Assembly: GCA_036674765.1 (NCBI GenBank) | Contig: JARVKI010000097.1 | Coordinates: forward strand, 1-64,000 | DNA: 64,000 nt | Reading direction: 5' to 3' | Source: Seiridium cupressi | Lineage: Eukaryota > Ascomycota > Sordariomycetes > Amphisphaeriales > Sporocadaceae | Shown here: positions 1 to 12,907 of the stretch, piece after piece | Layout of the letters: each line of letters begins with the position of its first letter | How positions within the stretch are numbered: the stretch's first letter is position 1 | Notes under the pieces: model-generated | The model's input: the letters and a program-made list of their open reading frames with translations, nothing else | Database searches by the model: none | Told to the model about the DNA's origin: nothing | Program-made: the position numbers and the translations under genes

Positions 1-126
1 CATCCCCCCCCCCCGCGCCCCCCCCCCCCGCGCCCCGGCTGGCCACCCCCCACTCCACCTTTTTTTTTTTTTTATTCTTCCCCCCCCCCCCCCCCCCCCC
101 CCCCTTTTTTTTTGTTCTCCCTCTCC
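1..126. repeat. low-complexity C-rich/T-rich tract
   Basis: Runs of C interrupted by GCG, followed by runs of T and C, with no coding potential. The strand asymmetry and homopolymer length suggest either a genuine polypyrimidine tract or a poorly resolved assembly stretch. From 127 to 454 no gene is visible; this is presumably the upstream region of the gene that starts at 455. Confidence 0.8.
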
Positions 127-454
127 CTCTTCTTGAACTGGTTCTAGGCTGTCTTGGTGGCTAACCTGCAATACAGCGAGTGGTGTTGATGGAAGGGTGG
201 TCATTTGGAACGCTTAGGCTGTAGTTGAACTTCACTCTAAATCAAGACAGACATTTCGCCAGTCTCAGGCTTTGCCCGGCCGTCTTGTGTCTTACTTATC
301 ATGCCTCTTGGATTCTTCGACCACCATCTTAGATTCCCGCCTCAGTACGAAGGGCGGGCTTTGTTCGTATACAGATCCCTCGTCCGCCAATTTTCCCTCC
401 AAACACACCACTTCGTTGTATTCAACCACCTCCCATAAGTAAAGCACTAGTATC

Positions 455-1594
455 ATGTTTCCCACGTCACCCAGTGGCTTCATTTATCGAAGAACATCCA
501 GTTCATCTCCTGCTGCCTTCAAGCATCGTTTGTCACTCGACATTAACAACATGGATGAACCCAAGAGCAGCAATGCTCAAGTCACTTCGGATTATCACAA
601 TCTCAGCCATCTGAATCACGGTGCCATTAGAGCATATGACATGTGCCCAGAGCCTGCAAGCTCTAGTTCCGACATCATCACACCAGAAACGAATACTGAA
701 CACTATGCCGGGTCCGTGTTTTTCAAGAGTGAAGCCCCCAGCCCAAATTCCCATCTCTCCCAGGCTCTGGATGCATCGGCTCGTTATGTCTCCTCTTTGG
801 GGGGAGGGGGTGGGGCGAACGATGAAGGACTCCTGCGATTTGCTCCTTCTGGTATACCAATTAGGGCACTCCAATCACCTTGGCAGCAGCAGTGTCATGT
901 CACAAACAGCAGTTTCACTTACCAAGAAAAAGATAAACGACGATCATTCACTGCAGAGAGCACCGCCAACCGCACGATCAGCATCCATAGCAGCAGCTCG
1001 GAACAGTCCCACGGCCTCTGCGCAGCTGTAGGTGCCGTCCATGATGTCTGTCTTCGAGCCACGAATATGTATCTCAACTCACACCATGCCAACCGCCGGG
1101 CACGAGCCAGTCAACCTAGTGTGTCCAACAGTTCTGATGGCCCTGATGTAGGTTTGGCCTCACCGCACGTCGTTGATCAAGGGCCCAGTTCCCAGATCCC
1201 TGGTCGTGCCAACTCGTCGCGCCACACCCAGAACAAGGACCAGCAGAATCTAGAGTATCCCATCCCACGCGTTTCCGACTCACTCCTCAAGAACATCTCG
1301 GGAATCTGCAACATGCTCTGGGCTGGCTCGCAGCGCGACCGCCTGACCGTCCTCAACGTCGAGCGCATGGCCGTCGACAATATGGCACGTCTGCTCTCCT
1401 GGGCCGAGACTGTCGCTATGGGCGATTATGACGAGTGGATGCTGAAGGACGAAGAGGCACTACGACGCGTGCTGGAGGCGGGTAAGAATCTTTGCGCTTG
1501 GCTGGGGGTGCAGGAGGCGGTCATGGAGATGAGATCTTTGGAGGAGAGGCTGATGAGCAGAGGGAGGGAGAACACTGCTGCATGGGAGGTTTAA
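455..1594 (+). CDS. hypothetical fungal protein, 379 aa
   Basis: Single uninterrupted frame from ATG to TAA. The N-terminal two thirds are Ser/Thr/Asn-rich and look disordered, with a poly-Gly run near residues 116-120. The C-terminal ~95 residues (from about residue 275) are compact and amphipathic, with a Trp-rich helical pattern (short stretches such as ICNMLWAG and LLSWAET), which is the part likely to fold and be conserved. No catalytic motif, signal peptide or membrane segment is seen. A second in-frame ATG lies at residue 33; the first was chosen because nothing rules it out. I do not recognise a function. Codon use and the structured C-terminus favour a real gene. Confidence 0.65.
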   Translation: MFPTSPSGFIYRRTSSSSPAAFKHRLSLDINNMDEPKSSNAQVTSDYHNLSHLNHGAIRAYDMCPEPASSSSDIITPETNTEHYAGSVFFKSEAPSPNSHLSQALDASARYVSSLGGGGGANDEGLLRFAPSGIPIRALQSPWQQQCHVTNSSFTYQEKDKRRSFTAESTANRTISIHSSSSEQSHGLCAAVGAVHDVCLRATNMYLNSHHANRRARASQPSVSNSSDGPDVGLASPHVVDQGPSSQIPGRANSSRHTQNKDQQNLEYPIPRVSDSLLKNISGICNMLWAGSQRDRLTVLNVERMAVDNMARLLSWAETVAMGDYDEWMLKDEEALRRVLEAGKNLCAWLGVQEAVMEMRSLEERLMSRGRENTAAWEV

Positions 1595-2774
1595 ATAGAC
1601 CGGAGGCTGGATTGGAGCTGGATTCGATAGGGACGATACATGGTGTGCGCGGGTCTTACGACTAGGGACGACAGATATCACCCTTCCATTCTTGGTTCAA
1701 GAATTATCTCCAGGATGCAGACGTACACGAAGTCTCTTCTGGTACGTCATATGGCCCCTTTGATGACCAGGTATGCAGTCGGATGATACAAGTTGTTCAC
1801 TCGTTACCGATTAATTGCCGTCGAGAGCTACTTCAACAGTTCACCATCAATTCATATGATTACTGGACAATGCTACTTGAGGATGTTTTCTACCCTAGCG
1901 TCGCTATCTCGTAACATATAGACGAATGCTGAGATGATCGCATATTGGGCATCTAGCAAATGTGATGTCAAGATAGAGCCTTCATCTGTGGGGTGCGCCT
2001 GAGAAATGTTATACTGTCATAATACGGTCATAACACGGTCTTCCAGTCGAGTAGTTCAACCCAGGGGGGGAAAAACAAAAAAGGAAAAAAAAGGGGCAGT
2101 ATATCATCTCATCATCTATTCTCGGGATAAATAGGAAATTAAGGAAACATGCAATTGCATTCAAGTTACTCCAACCATGACTGGCTGAGTACATGTGTAT
2201 GTAATGCCACGGACGGAACTTTGGAGACGGTTGGAAGGTTTGGTGGCAAAGCTACAACGTACCCCGATATCCTAGCGCCCCCAAAAGCCCGAAGGCTCCA
2301 GCGCAAGCAACGGGCCAAAGACAGCAACGCTGGCCCGTGATTGGGCGCCTGCCTGCATTGAGCTGGACCCGGGAGCTATGATTGGGGGCAACCTGAAGCA
2401 CGTAACGCGAGGGAATAGGTGGGAATCTACATTATTGCGCCTAAGCTTATCCGCACTTACGTATGCGCCTTGGGGCCACTGCGGCGCAAAGCTGAGACTG
2501 ACATTCATGACACTTGTTGCGCTCTGGAGGAACTTCCAACGCCTCCGATAAATCATTGCTGATACCTATAACTCCTCTCCCCACCCCCCATCCATTTCTT
2601 GTCACTTATTCATCCGTCTGGCTTATTTGCCCCTTGCCCAACACAGCATTGCGTGTTGGTCTTGTCCACTAGATTAGCTAGCTATACACCGCGTTAGCTG
2701 GGTCAGCCCAGAAGCTCCGGAAGCTCTCTCACTCCTGACATGATCTCCCAGCCGACGACCGCCGTATCGAGACC
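1595..2774. other. intergenic region upstream of VPS10
   Basis: About 1.2 kb with no supported gene. A short G-run plus A-rich purine tract lies near 2066-2096. The segment from about 2560 to 2774 is pyrimidine-rich, as is usual in front of highly expressed fungal genes, and probably holds the promoter and 5' UTR of the sorting receptor. Confidence 0.6.
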
Positions 2775-5700
2775 ATGAGGGCGGACAGAGATGCACTGCT
2801 ACGCCCGAGGGGCCTTTCATGGCAGACTGTGGTGTTGCTGACTGCCTTGCTCTGGCAGATCTGCATGATAGGGACCGCCACCGCGAAAAAGGACGAACCG
2901 ACCGTTACCGTAAGCGACTTCGAACATTATCCGCTAAACCTCAACTACTTCCGGGACTCCGACGTCGTTCTGTTCCACGATCAGACTGCCGGTGTTGTCT
3001 ACCGATCCGCTGATGCCGGCGCCACCTGGGCCAAGGTCGACGGCGTCGACGAGGGCAAGGCTGCCGTCTTGAACATGCACGAGTACGACTCCAGCCGCGC
3101 CTACATCCTGACCAAGGGCGTGTATCACTGGAGAACTCACGATCGCGGCAAGACCTGGGAGACCTTCTACACCGATGCCGAACTCAACATCTACCGCTCC
3201 GACTGGCTGGTCTTCCACGCCAGTGACCCTGACAGCATCATGTTCTACGGCATCGACTGCGAGAGCATCTTCTGCGACGACGTGGTCATGTACACGACCG
3301 ACGGCTTCAAGTCCGATGCCAAGTACCTGCGTAATATGGTTGATGGCTGTTGGTGGGCCAAGTCGTCTGAGATCTTTACCACGGGCGAGAAGGAGCACGA
3401 CGCCAGTCGCATTCTCTGCGTCATCAGGGGCGACTGGTCCCCAATGAAGGAGGATAATCGGCTGCTGATCTCAGACAACTACTTCAGCGCTGTTGATGCT
3501 GATGGCGCGATTCAGGAGTTCGAGCCCAACCTGAACGGATTTGGGCCCGTTCAAGGCATCGTGAACCTGGCCGTGGTGAAGAAGTACATCTTGGTGGCCA
3601 CCGCTTCCAAGAACACGGACGAGATGGCGCTCTATGTGACGGATGATACCTTGAGGTGGCACCGTGCAGTCTTCCCCAACGACCACCGGATCAACCAGAA
3701 GGCATACACGGTCTTGGAGGGCACCAACTACAGCCTCCAAATAGATGTTATGAACGCGCGACCGTCCAATCCGATGGGTGTCTTGCTTACAAGCAACTCA
3801 AATGGCACATACTTCACTCGGACTGTCGAGCACACGAACCGCAATGGCTATGGTCACGTCGACTTCGAGAAGATCTCGGGGATTCAAGGCATTTTCCTGA
3901 TCAACCAAGTCAACAACTGGGAGGATGTTGAAGAAAAAGGTGACAAGGCTGACAAGAAGATCAAGACCAAGATTACATTCGACGACGGCAGGACCTTTGA
4001 AACCGTCCGCGCCGGGGATAAATACATACATCTCCATTCTGTCACGGAAATGAACAACGTCGGCCGCGTCTTCTCCAGTCCTGCCCCTGGCCTCGTCATG
4101 GGCAACGGCAACACTGGGGACTATCTGAGGCCTTACTCGGATGCCGATCTCTATATCTCAGACGATGCGGGCAGGACCTGGCTCAAAGGGCTCGGCGGTC
4201 CGCACAAATATGAGTTTGGTGATCAGGGATCCGTCTTGGTGGCTGTTCGCGATACGAAGGAGAAGGAAGTCACAGAGATCAAATACTCCCTCAATCACGG
4301 CAAAAGCTGGAACCCGGTAGCACTTCCCAAAGACCTTAAAGTCCGACCTTGGGTCTTGACAACAACCCAGGACTCCACCAGCTTGAAGTTCATCCTCACG
4401 GCCGAGTCTTCCGACTCCCAGTACCACGTCATCTCGATTGATTTCGACGGTCTTCATGAAGATACCTGTAAAGAAAGCGACATGGAAGATTGGTTCGCGC
4501 GAAAGGACGATGATGGGAACCCAAGCTGCTTGATGGGCCACACCCAGAAATATCATCGTCGGAAGAAGGACGCGAACTGCTTTATCAAGCAAGAGTTCAA
4601 GGACCCCATTCCCGTGACTGAGGGCTGTGATTGCAGCGATGCCGACTTCGAGTGTGATTTCAACTTTGTCAGCAAGGATGGCAAGTGTGAAAAGGCAGGC
4701 CCAATCATCCCGCCAGAGGGCGCCTGTAAGAAGGGAGACCCGGAGGAGACGTTCAAGGGTACCAGCGGTTGGCGGCTGATTCCTGGCAATGATTGCAAGC
4801 GCAAGGGCGGCTCGCAGAAGGACGATTCGGTGGATAGGAAGTGTTCTGATGCGGCGGCGCCCGGCGGCGGCGGTGAAGCCAGCGGCAAAATCAGCCACAA
4901 GCCGACTGAGATTAAGGGCGGATATGCCTTTTTCGAGAAACACTACCTCGAGCGCGGCGATTCCAGTTCTCATTCAGACGAGACGGTGATCATGAGACCT
5001 CTAGAGTCGGGTGCTATGGGAGCTGGCGCCATCATGGTCTCGCATGATCATGGCAAGAATTGGGACACCCCTAAAGAACTTGCGGGTGAGAAGATCTGGG
5101 CCATCACTTCGCATCAATATTACAAGGACATGGTTTTCTTCGTGGCGGCTGATGGCAAGGTCATCTACAGCGTCGACAGGGGTCAACACTTTTATTCGTT
5201 CAAGACGCCATACCCTCCGGACCTAACCCGCAGGCTGTCCCCGTGGTCTTTCCACCCTGATCAAATAGACTGGCTCATATTCCACGGGCAGAGCTGCGAC
5301 GGCGGGAAATGCCACGACATTGCCTCCGTTTCGCGGGACCGTGGAGATAATTGGGAGACCTTGGCACGGTTTGTGTCCAGGTGCGATTTCACCGGCTCAC
5401 AAGCCTACAAAGGTTTCGGTCGGCCGGAAAAGCAGGTCATCTGTCTCAAGAAAGAGCGGGAGGACGCCGACGAGGGCAACCCATATGAGCTGGTCTACAC
5501 CAACGACTTCATCGAGGACAAGGGCAACATGAAGGTTGTGCACCGCAATACCAAAGATTTTGCCACAATGGCAGAATTTATCGTCGTGGCAACCGAGAAC
5601 CAGACGGCCAGCACTTTACATGCCTGGGCCAGTGTCAACGGCCAGAATTACGCGCAAGCCCATTGGCCTTACAACTTTGATGTCGGCCACGAAACACTGT

Positions 5701-7406
5701 ACACGGTTCTGGACAGTTCGACCCACTCTGTCAACCTCTTCGTAGAGACTAATGAGGACAAGGAACGTCGTTTCGGGTCCATCCTCAAGAGCAACTCGAA
5801 CGGCACATCCTATGTGGTGAGCATATCTGGCGTCAACTGCGATGCGCTTGGCTATGTTGATTTTGAGAAGATGCTTGGACTGCAAGGCGTCATTCTTGTC
5901 AACACGGTTGAGAACCCCAATTCCGACTCGGAGCCAAAGAAACTCCAGACCAAGATCAGTCACAACGATGGCGCCGAGTGGGCTTTCCTGCCCCCGCCCA
6001 AGAAAGACGTGGATGGCAAACCATGCTGTCAAAGTACTGCTGGTGACGAGAACTGCGCCTTGCACATTCATGGCTACACGGAGCGGGCTGACCATGGCAA
6101 GACCTACTCATCCGAGGGCGCCGTCGGCATCATGTTCGGCTGGGGCAACGTCGGAGCCGTCTTGGGGGATGCCAAGGATGCCGATACATTCATGACGACG
6201 GATGCTGGTATCAGCTGGAAGATGGTCAAGAGGGGCCGTTGGATGTGGTCTCTGGGCGATCAGGGCTCCATCATAGTGCTGGGACAGCGGGAGGTGCGTA
6301 CCAAGTCAGTATCCTACACCCTGGATGAGGGAGAAACCTGGAAGGATTACGTGTTTTCCGACTCGGACGTTGTCATCAGCGACATCACGACTCTTCGCTC
6401 CGGCGCCTCGCGAAACTTCCTGCTGTGGTGCCACTCCGGCGACACGTTATCCACCGTCAACATAGATTTCTCGGGTTTGACCAGCGAACAATGTGTGTTC
6501 GACAAGGAGGACTTTTCCAAGTCGGACTACAACCTCTGGACTCCTAAGCATCCCAAGCAGCCAGACGGCTGCCTTTTCGGCCACAAGGCCGAGTATTTGC
6601 GGAAGAAGACGGACAGGACGTGCTTCAACGGGCAAACGCTGCAACACCTATGGGGCTTCGACAACTGCACCTGCACACGACAGGACTTTGAGTGGTAAGT
6701 TTACATACACACACAGGCTGGAATATGGCTCAGACTCCATGTGCTAACTCTTTTTTTAAGTGACTACAACTACGAGATGGACAACCATGGCCAGTGCAAG
6801 CTCGTGCCGGGCTACACTCCCATCTCGCTCGAGCAGTATTGCAAGGAAAACCCCGATGCAATTGAATACTACGAACCGTCGGGCTATCGACGCATCCCAC
6901 TCACGACGTGCTCTGGGGACGTTGAGATGGACAAGACCAAGAATGTGTTCCCATGCCCCGGGAAGGAAGACGAATTCGAGAGAGCCCACTCCGTCTCAGG
7001 AGCTGTCATCTTCTTTGCAATCGTCATCCCCATCGGCGCGGCGGCGGCCATTGGCTGGTGGGTCTGGCGCAACTGGGACGGCAAGTTTGGGCAGATCCGA
7101 CTTGGCGATCACGGCAGCACCTTCGACAGCGAGTCCCCGCTGGTCAAGTACCCGGTCATCGCCATCTCGGCCGTTGCTGCCGTTATTGCAGCCCTGCCAC
7201 TCATCGCCTCAAGCGTGTGGCGCAGTGCGGCCTCGCTCTTTGAGAAAGTCACGGGCCGTGGAGGCTCGAGCTACAGCTGGCTCGGAAATAGTGGCCCGAG
7301 GAGATTTACCACCAGGGACAGCTTTGCACGTGGAAGAGCCGATTACGCCATTGTTGACGAGGACGAGGGTGAATTGCTGGGAGACGACAGTGACGATGAG
7401 GTATGA
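2775..7406 (+). CDS. VPS10: vacuolar protein sorting receptor Vps10 (sortilin family)
   Basis: Two exons, 2775-6694 and 6761-7406, give 1521 aa; the 66-nt intron has GTAAGT, branch GCTAAC and TTTAAG, and joining restores DFEC-DYNYE. Vps10 is the type I receptor that carries carboxypeptidase Y and other soluble hydrolases from the late Golgi to the endosome and is recycled by retromer. Residues 1-37 form a signal peptide. Two luminal Vps10 domains follow, each with BNR/Asp-box-like repeats (for example SADAGATW, SDDAGRTW, TTDAGISW) and a cysteine-rich 10CC module (around 570-660 and 1240-1360). A membrane span lies at about 1386-1409, a second hydrophobic segment at 1438-1460, and an acidic tail ends in DDSDDEV. 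Length and order are normal for fungal Vps10. The large reverse-strand frames are shadows. Confidence 0.97.
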
Positions 7407-7810
7407 GAGGATAGGAGGCTCGTGATATATTGCCATGTTTGTGTAGATAACGTCGATGGCTGATTTCCAGCCATCGGGTATGAAAGAAAGCATTGCGAGC
7501 GCTGTGGGAGGAACACTGGGGCTGGCATAGCTACGGCGCGGACTGGAAACGGGCACTCGCGTGTATCATCTTGATTGTATTGAATGGCTTTGTTTATCTT
7601 CCTTGGAGAACTGCAGAAAGCTCTCTGCCGAGACAGGGACCTGTTCGCGTTACAATGTACGAGAATAGTCTATAGATGAAAATCACCTCGCGTGCCCAGG
7701 CCTGGCTGCATCTTGCCCAACCGAGGTCTAGACTAGAGCTCAGCTATGAGGGGCGACGGTCAAGGTTGTGTGATAGTGCTCTCGAAGACGTTGCATTGCA
7801 TCAGGCCATG

Positions 7811-7846
7811 TGCGTGCTGTGCGTGCAGTGCGTGCAGTGCGTGCTG
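7811..7846. repeat. 9-bp tandem repeat, four copies
   Basis: Four head-to-tail copies of TGCGTGCWG (TGCGTGCTG, TGCGTGCAG, TGCGTGCAG, TGCGTGCTG). Read directly from the sequence; non-coding minisatellite. Confidence 0.9.
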
Positions 7847-8299
7847 TCCTATGCCGGAACAACTCGCCGCACGCGCGGTTGTGGCGAAAGGGGACTTTGT
7901 TTCACAAACGGTGATCTACGCCACCGGGAGCAAATATTTACCTAGTTAATCCCAGCATGTCTTAATAGCACAACCTACTAAGCGGCACTTGTGCCCCAGC
8001 CATACCGCAAGCTGTCTTTACAAACGACGCAATAAAGTGAGAGAGGTGCAGTTGTAGTTAGTTAGTCGGCAGTTTGTTGGCAACTGAGCTCGGGTTGATA
8101 CAATGGCCCTTCAGAATCCGGGACCAAGGCGACAGACCTCTGATGTGGTCATTTACTCAACCCAATGGCTGAACCCGAATGCATGGGTCTGCATTTCCTG
8201 GTGCCTGACTTGATTGTTGGCGCAGGCGGCTAGAAAAGACTAGACCTATAGGAACGTGGCAAGCATGAGGGTGTCAAGGGCCGCGGTGCTGGCACGTGC

Positions 8300-8329
8300 A
8301 TATATATATATGTATATATATATATATAT
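8300..8329. repeat. (TA)n dinucleotide microsatellite
   Basis: About 30 bases of alternating T and A broken once by TG. Likely polymorphic between strains. Confidence 0.9.
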
Positions 8330-10298
8330 GCCTCCCAAGGTAACCAACCACAGGATCTCTACGTACATTATGTAGCTAGTAGCTAGCAAGTGAGGGTCTC
8401 CGCTTCTCTTGTCCTTCTCTCTCTTCTGCTTGGCCGGTGGAAGAATCCGCTCCTAGCTTCGACGTCTGCCGCTTCCGTGTCCTGAAACATGCAGTGCTGA
8501 CATTTTTTTGGGTATCAAGTGTGCATGTATAGCGCAGTCGAGTAAGAACCGGATCTTGGCTCGGAATAGGACTAGATTCGGCACGCTATGAGTGGGTGAG
8601 CCAGGGAAGATCCGGTGGAGCAATCGGCGGAAGGAATGTATTTGGCGATCCCAAAAACGGCACAGAGAAGCGGTCAAGAAATAAAATAGACAGCCAACAG
8701 ACAAAAGTCAGGTCATTCTGACGGCATCTACCGTGTGGGAAAAAAGCCAGACGCAGGAATGTGTGTTCAGTCTCGGAAAAAGTTGCAAATCAATAACAGA
8801 AATACTCCGCCGAGAGTTCGCGCGTATATGCAGCCCCGGACCAACCTAACCACAGCAGCTGCAGGAACGGCGGAGCAGCTGGTTCGCATTGCACTTGCCA
8901 GCTCGCATGCGACAATAATTGACAGATGTGCATACCAAGTCCGCTGCAACTGGTTGGGTGCATGGTCGGGGGACAGGGTGGAATTCAGACCGAGGAAAGA
9001 CCATTGGCCCACCCCCGAGGAATGGGCTGTCAAGTTGACTTGGTTGGAATGCAACTGTGATTGAATCTGACACTCCAGACATGCGAAAATATCTACCGCC
9101 GGCTGAAGGAAAAGCTGGAGAAAAAGCTGAAGAAAACACAAGGTCTGACCGTTTAAGCTTAAGACGCATACGGGCCAGCACCGTCAGGGGTTATCCCAGC
9201 GGCAGCGCTATACTAGTCGAGCACTGTTCGTTCATTGGTGAAACCCCAAGTGCCTACTTCTTTCACCATCCAGACCCTCGGTATCTACGAGGAAGGACTG
9301 CCATCGGCTCCATGATTGCAATGGCCTCCCAGATCAACTAGGTCCCAGAGGACTAGTCGCGTCATAGCGTTTTTATAGCACAACATACGACTTCTACCGG
9401 CCAGGAAGTCTACAGTCACTAGAATCAGCTGTGCAGATCCCGTCCAGTTCGGCCAGTCACACTACCTTAGTCCAATCCACAATGACACATGCCCCCAGGG
9501 CCGATGAGACGACAGACTGCCGTATGATCGTGCGCTGATGGACACAGTCCTTCGATATGTGCTTGCCGAACACTCTCACTGCCGCTCTGGCCCCAAGGAC
9601 GACTGATGAAACATGCGCTTTCCTTTGCATTCATTATCGCGGCACTCAGAGTCGAAATGAAGCCATTTCCTCGTGGGGCATCGTGAATAAGCTATCGTAG
9701 CATGAAAGTATTATGGTTAGGTATCGAGTTGGCCGCCTCGTGGCCAACGCCCCTCTAGCTTTCCATCCTCGCTACAGACAGTGCACCGCTGCTCTTTCTG
9801 TCTGGCTTATTCTTCTTCACCGGACCTAACTCCGCGCAATGAGTAAAACACAAATGCTAGTGGAAGCCAAATGATATCTCTCGCTGCTTGAACATGAAAT
9901 GAGAACGCGTCGCGCGTGATATGGTACAGTTAACGGAATTGTAAATCATGGCTCCACCGGGCTAAGTTGGTCGCATCCTCGATGGATGCCTAGCGTCGTG
10001 GAATTGGTAGACACGGAAAGTTTGGTATTTGGGTTCGTTGCAAACATGCCGGGCGAGTTGTTCCCTGTTTGTAACTAACAGTATTAGCCCGTGCTGTTGT
10101 TGATTTGCGCTGCGAGTCGGCCACCTTCGCTCGCTTTAGCCGATGAAATGGCCATTTTGTCGATTAATCGACTGGCTGGCTGCATGTGGTTGCCAGGCCT
10201 GACGTGTGCAGAGCTGGCAGTGCCGCACCTTGTAATAGTATAATAGCAACAAGGCGTGCTATGGCCTTGACTGGTTTGTGTCCTCTTGGAAGTCGTCC

Positions 10299-12907
10299 TC
10301 AACTGCGCCGCACCTTGTTCCAGAACCGCTTCACAACTCCACTGTCAGCCACTGCTTCCGCCTCCTCCTCCTCATCTAGACTCGCGAAGAATGCTTCAAG
10401 GCTCTCCTTGGGCTTGCTGTGGTCTCCAACATGTGACATCTTGGGCGGCGCGTCCTCAGGAAAGGGGGCAGGCTGCACGGACTTAGTATTACCCTGCTGG
10501 CCCTGTCCCTTCTGCCACCCGTAGATTTGATCTTCACAAGCGCGCAAGTCAGGCCTTGTAAGTGTCATGCGTAACGTCATTTCTCTCGAGGCCGCCGGGA
10601 GTTGTGCGTAGCTATCCGGTAAGGTGCGCATCTGAGCGTTCTTGCCACCCGCCACGTTTTCGTGGTGCAGGGCAGCCTTGTCAGGACTATGGGGTGTTCT
10701 CGGCGACTCGGGATCTGGCAGGGAGGCATCATCGCTGTAGACCGAAGAGTGATCGTCAGAGAAAAATGTCTTCAACTTTGACGAGTCCTCGGAGAGCAGC
10801 TTTCGGCTGTGGCCCCGCCACGCCTGGGTTTCCTGGGCTGGCTGAGCCGAGATGGCGTCACCAGAGGGAAAGCCAAACTCGACAGCTTCGTCAAACTTTT
10901 GCGGTGACGCCAGGTAGACGCGCAGCTTAGCTCGGGCCTCCGGGTCCTGGTAATGTGCCGCGGCCGTGTCAATGGATGATGTCGACGGTTGGGGGGCATG
11001 CCGGGTACTGATGAGAGACAGCGTCCGGGATTGCCGCCGTGCGTGTGAGGGATGCATGGTTGAGGTGGCTGTTGGCGAAGGAGGGATAGATGCATCGCCA
11101 TGGGTTCCCGGGCGGCTCATCGACGTGGAGGCACGACCAAATGGGATCTTGTTGATGGAGAGGTGGCGACGGAAAGCAGGCCGATGCTCTTTCGCGGGGG
11201 GCGGCAATTCCCCCTTGCCATTGCCTGGGTAGTCGTTTAATTGCAGGCTTAAATCCAGGTCATCATTCCCTTCCAGCCACCTAAAACTGTCATAGAAGTC
11301 GCCAAGGCCATGATCATGAGCCTTGACATGCGTGGCCCTGCTCTGCTGGGTTTCCATGCTGGGCCGAATGGAGGAACGGGTGGAACTGTGGCCGTTCTGG
11401 CTGAAGTGTCGACTCGAGCGGCGGCCTATCTTGTATATAGCCTCGTCTGCCGCGTCCAGGATGACACTTTCCCTCAGGCTCTTGGCTACGGCCACCTGCT
11501 CCTCCCTAGTTAACTGGCGTTGGCTCGAATTGGTGACGGGGCCACCCGTAGAGCCTGGACGGGTTCTACAGACAGAGGCAGAGTAAGCTCGATCAGTCAA
11601 CCCCGGAGGCGACAGGCTGTCCAAGTGGGCAGTGTGGTGTCTTTGCAGCGGTCTATCGTTAGCAAAGGTGAAGCTTCTGGGTGAGTGGTTGTAGTCGCTA
11701 GACCTGGAGCTACTATCTAGGGCGCCCGACGTTTGGGCGAACCTCAGTCGTTCCAACGTGGAGAAGTACTAAAAGGAAGAAGATTTTAGCTCAAGCCACC
11801 TGGGAGATCGAATTTCCCTTTGGGACAGTATATACAGAAAAGGAGAAAGAAGAGGGAAAAGAAAACGACGCATCACTTGGAAATACCGAACTACGGCCTG
11901 TGGACTATCGGGTGAGACAAGGGAGAGGACGGGGCGCCGGCGTGGGACCGCATGCGTTTATTGGAGCCCATAGCGTCAACCGTATGCATGGCACTAAAGA
12001 GACAGCACCGGTACCGTGCTTAGCAGTCTGCAGTATGCAGCTCAACCATGTCCGCTATGCAATAGCTGCACGGGGATTCAGCCCCTGGATGCGACGGCGA
12101 GTCCTGACCTGACCTGACCTAACCTAACCTAGCCTGAACTGACCTATGCCGCGTGTGTCAAACGTGGTCGGCAAAATGCTTCCATGAGCCCGCATGATCC
12201 GGTCGTCGCAGAGCCTGGTCCTCAGAGTTGATAGGACAACCATGGCAGCAGGCACGGGCGCAGGCTAGAGGATAAGAGACGCGTAACTGGAAGCATGAGG
12301 ACATGAGCCCCAAGAAGCAGCTCCTTGGCATGCCAGGGGATGGTAAAAGACGAGCTCGTTGCTGTCGTAGCGTTCCTCCCCAAAAGTCACCGCTCCCGCA
12401 TAAGTGGAGCTGATGAGACATGCGACTGCTTTTCCACGACGTTTCTGGAGTTCGAGGCTTTCCATAGACCGTAGGGAAAAGGATAGCAAGAAGAAAAGAA
12501 GGAGAAAAGGAGGGAAGAAGAAAAAGCCGCCTACTGACCTTGCGGCGCACAGCGATGGGGAGCGTTTCAAACTCTTCGACCTCTTGCCGCGACAGCGGCA
12601 ATGGCGGGTTGATGATGGTGTCCCTTCTGCTGGCGTTCTTCCCGGAAGACCTGGTTGCGCTGCGAGTACTAGAATCGCTGGTCTTGGGCCTGGTCGGTAG
12701 CCAGCGGCGTGTCGTCGGTTTGGGCGGCAGCACCTGGTCGTGGAACTGCTGCTCTTCTAAATATGGCCCGCCTTGGGGCTGTCGATTCTGGCTGTGACTC
12801 TGGCCGCGGAGGCTGTGATGATATTCGGCCGTCGTGCTAAGGTCGAGGGGACTAGGCCGCGTTTTGACCGGGCCCTCGCTGGCGACAAAGGACCGAGCCG
12901 GAACCAT
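10299..12907 (-). CDS. hypothetical protein, 612 aa, two exons with a long intron
   Basis: Exon 1 is 12907-12539 (ATG at 12907) and exon 2 is 11768-10299. The donor is AAG|GTCAGT and the acceptor TTTTAG|TAC, both phase 0, joining IAVRRK to YFSTLERLRF, which reads as one helical conserved segment. The intron is 770 nt, about ten times the local norm. The protein is Ser/Pro/Arg-rich and mostly disordered; the best-ordered pieces are the segment spanning the splice junction (residues ~95-150), a Gln/Glu-rich helix (~165-200) and an acidic C-terminus (DEEEEAEA) followed by a basic tail. No signal peptide, membrane span or enzyme motif. Likely an intracellular scaffold- or regulator-like protein; function unknown. 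Non-ATG codons further upstream were not used as the start. Confidence 0.75.
12104..12148. repeat. imperfect 5-bp tandem repeat (CCTRA)n inside the long intron
   Basis: Nine consecutive 5-bp units: CCTGA x3, CCTAA x2, CCTAG, CCTGA, ACTGA, CCTAT. It resembles telomeric CCCTAA but has a 5-bp, not 6-bp, period. It lies inside the 770-nt intron of the minus-strand hypothetical gene. Confidence 0.85.

Larger units (their letters stand above)
7407..10298. other. 2.9-kb intergenic region
   Basis: No gene can be supported. The short frames here lack recognisable motifs and mostly begin at non-ATG codons. The stretch holds a 9-bp tandem repeat (7811-7846), an AT dinucleotide run (8300-8329) and otherwise unremarkable sequence. 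It lies between two convergent genes, so it contains their 3' UTRs. Confidence 0.6.

Noticed and set aside
4158..4973. 271-aa open frame on the minus strand inside VPS10
   Set aside because: Shadow of the GC-rich VPS10 coding strand; no motif, and the plus strand is a clear sortilin.
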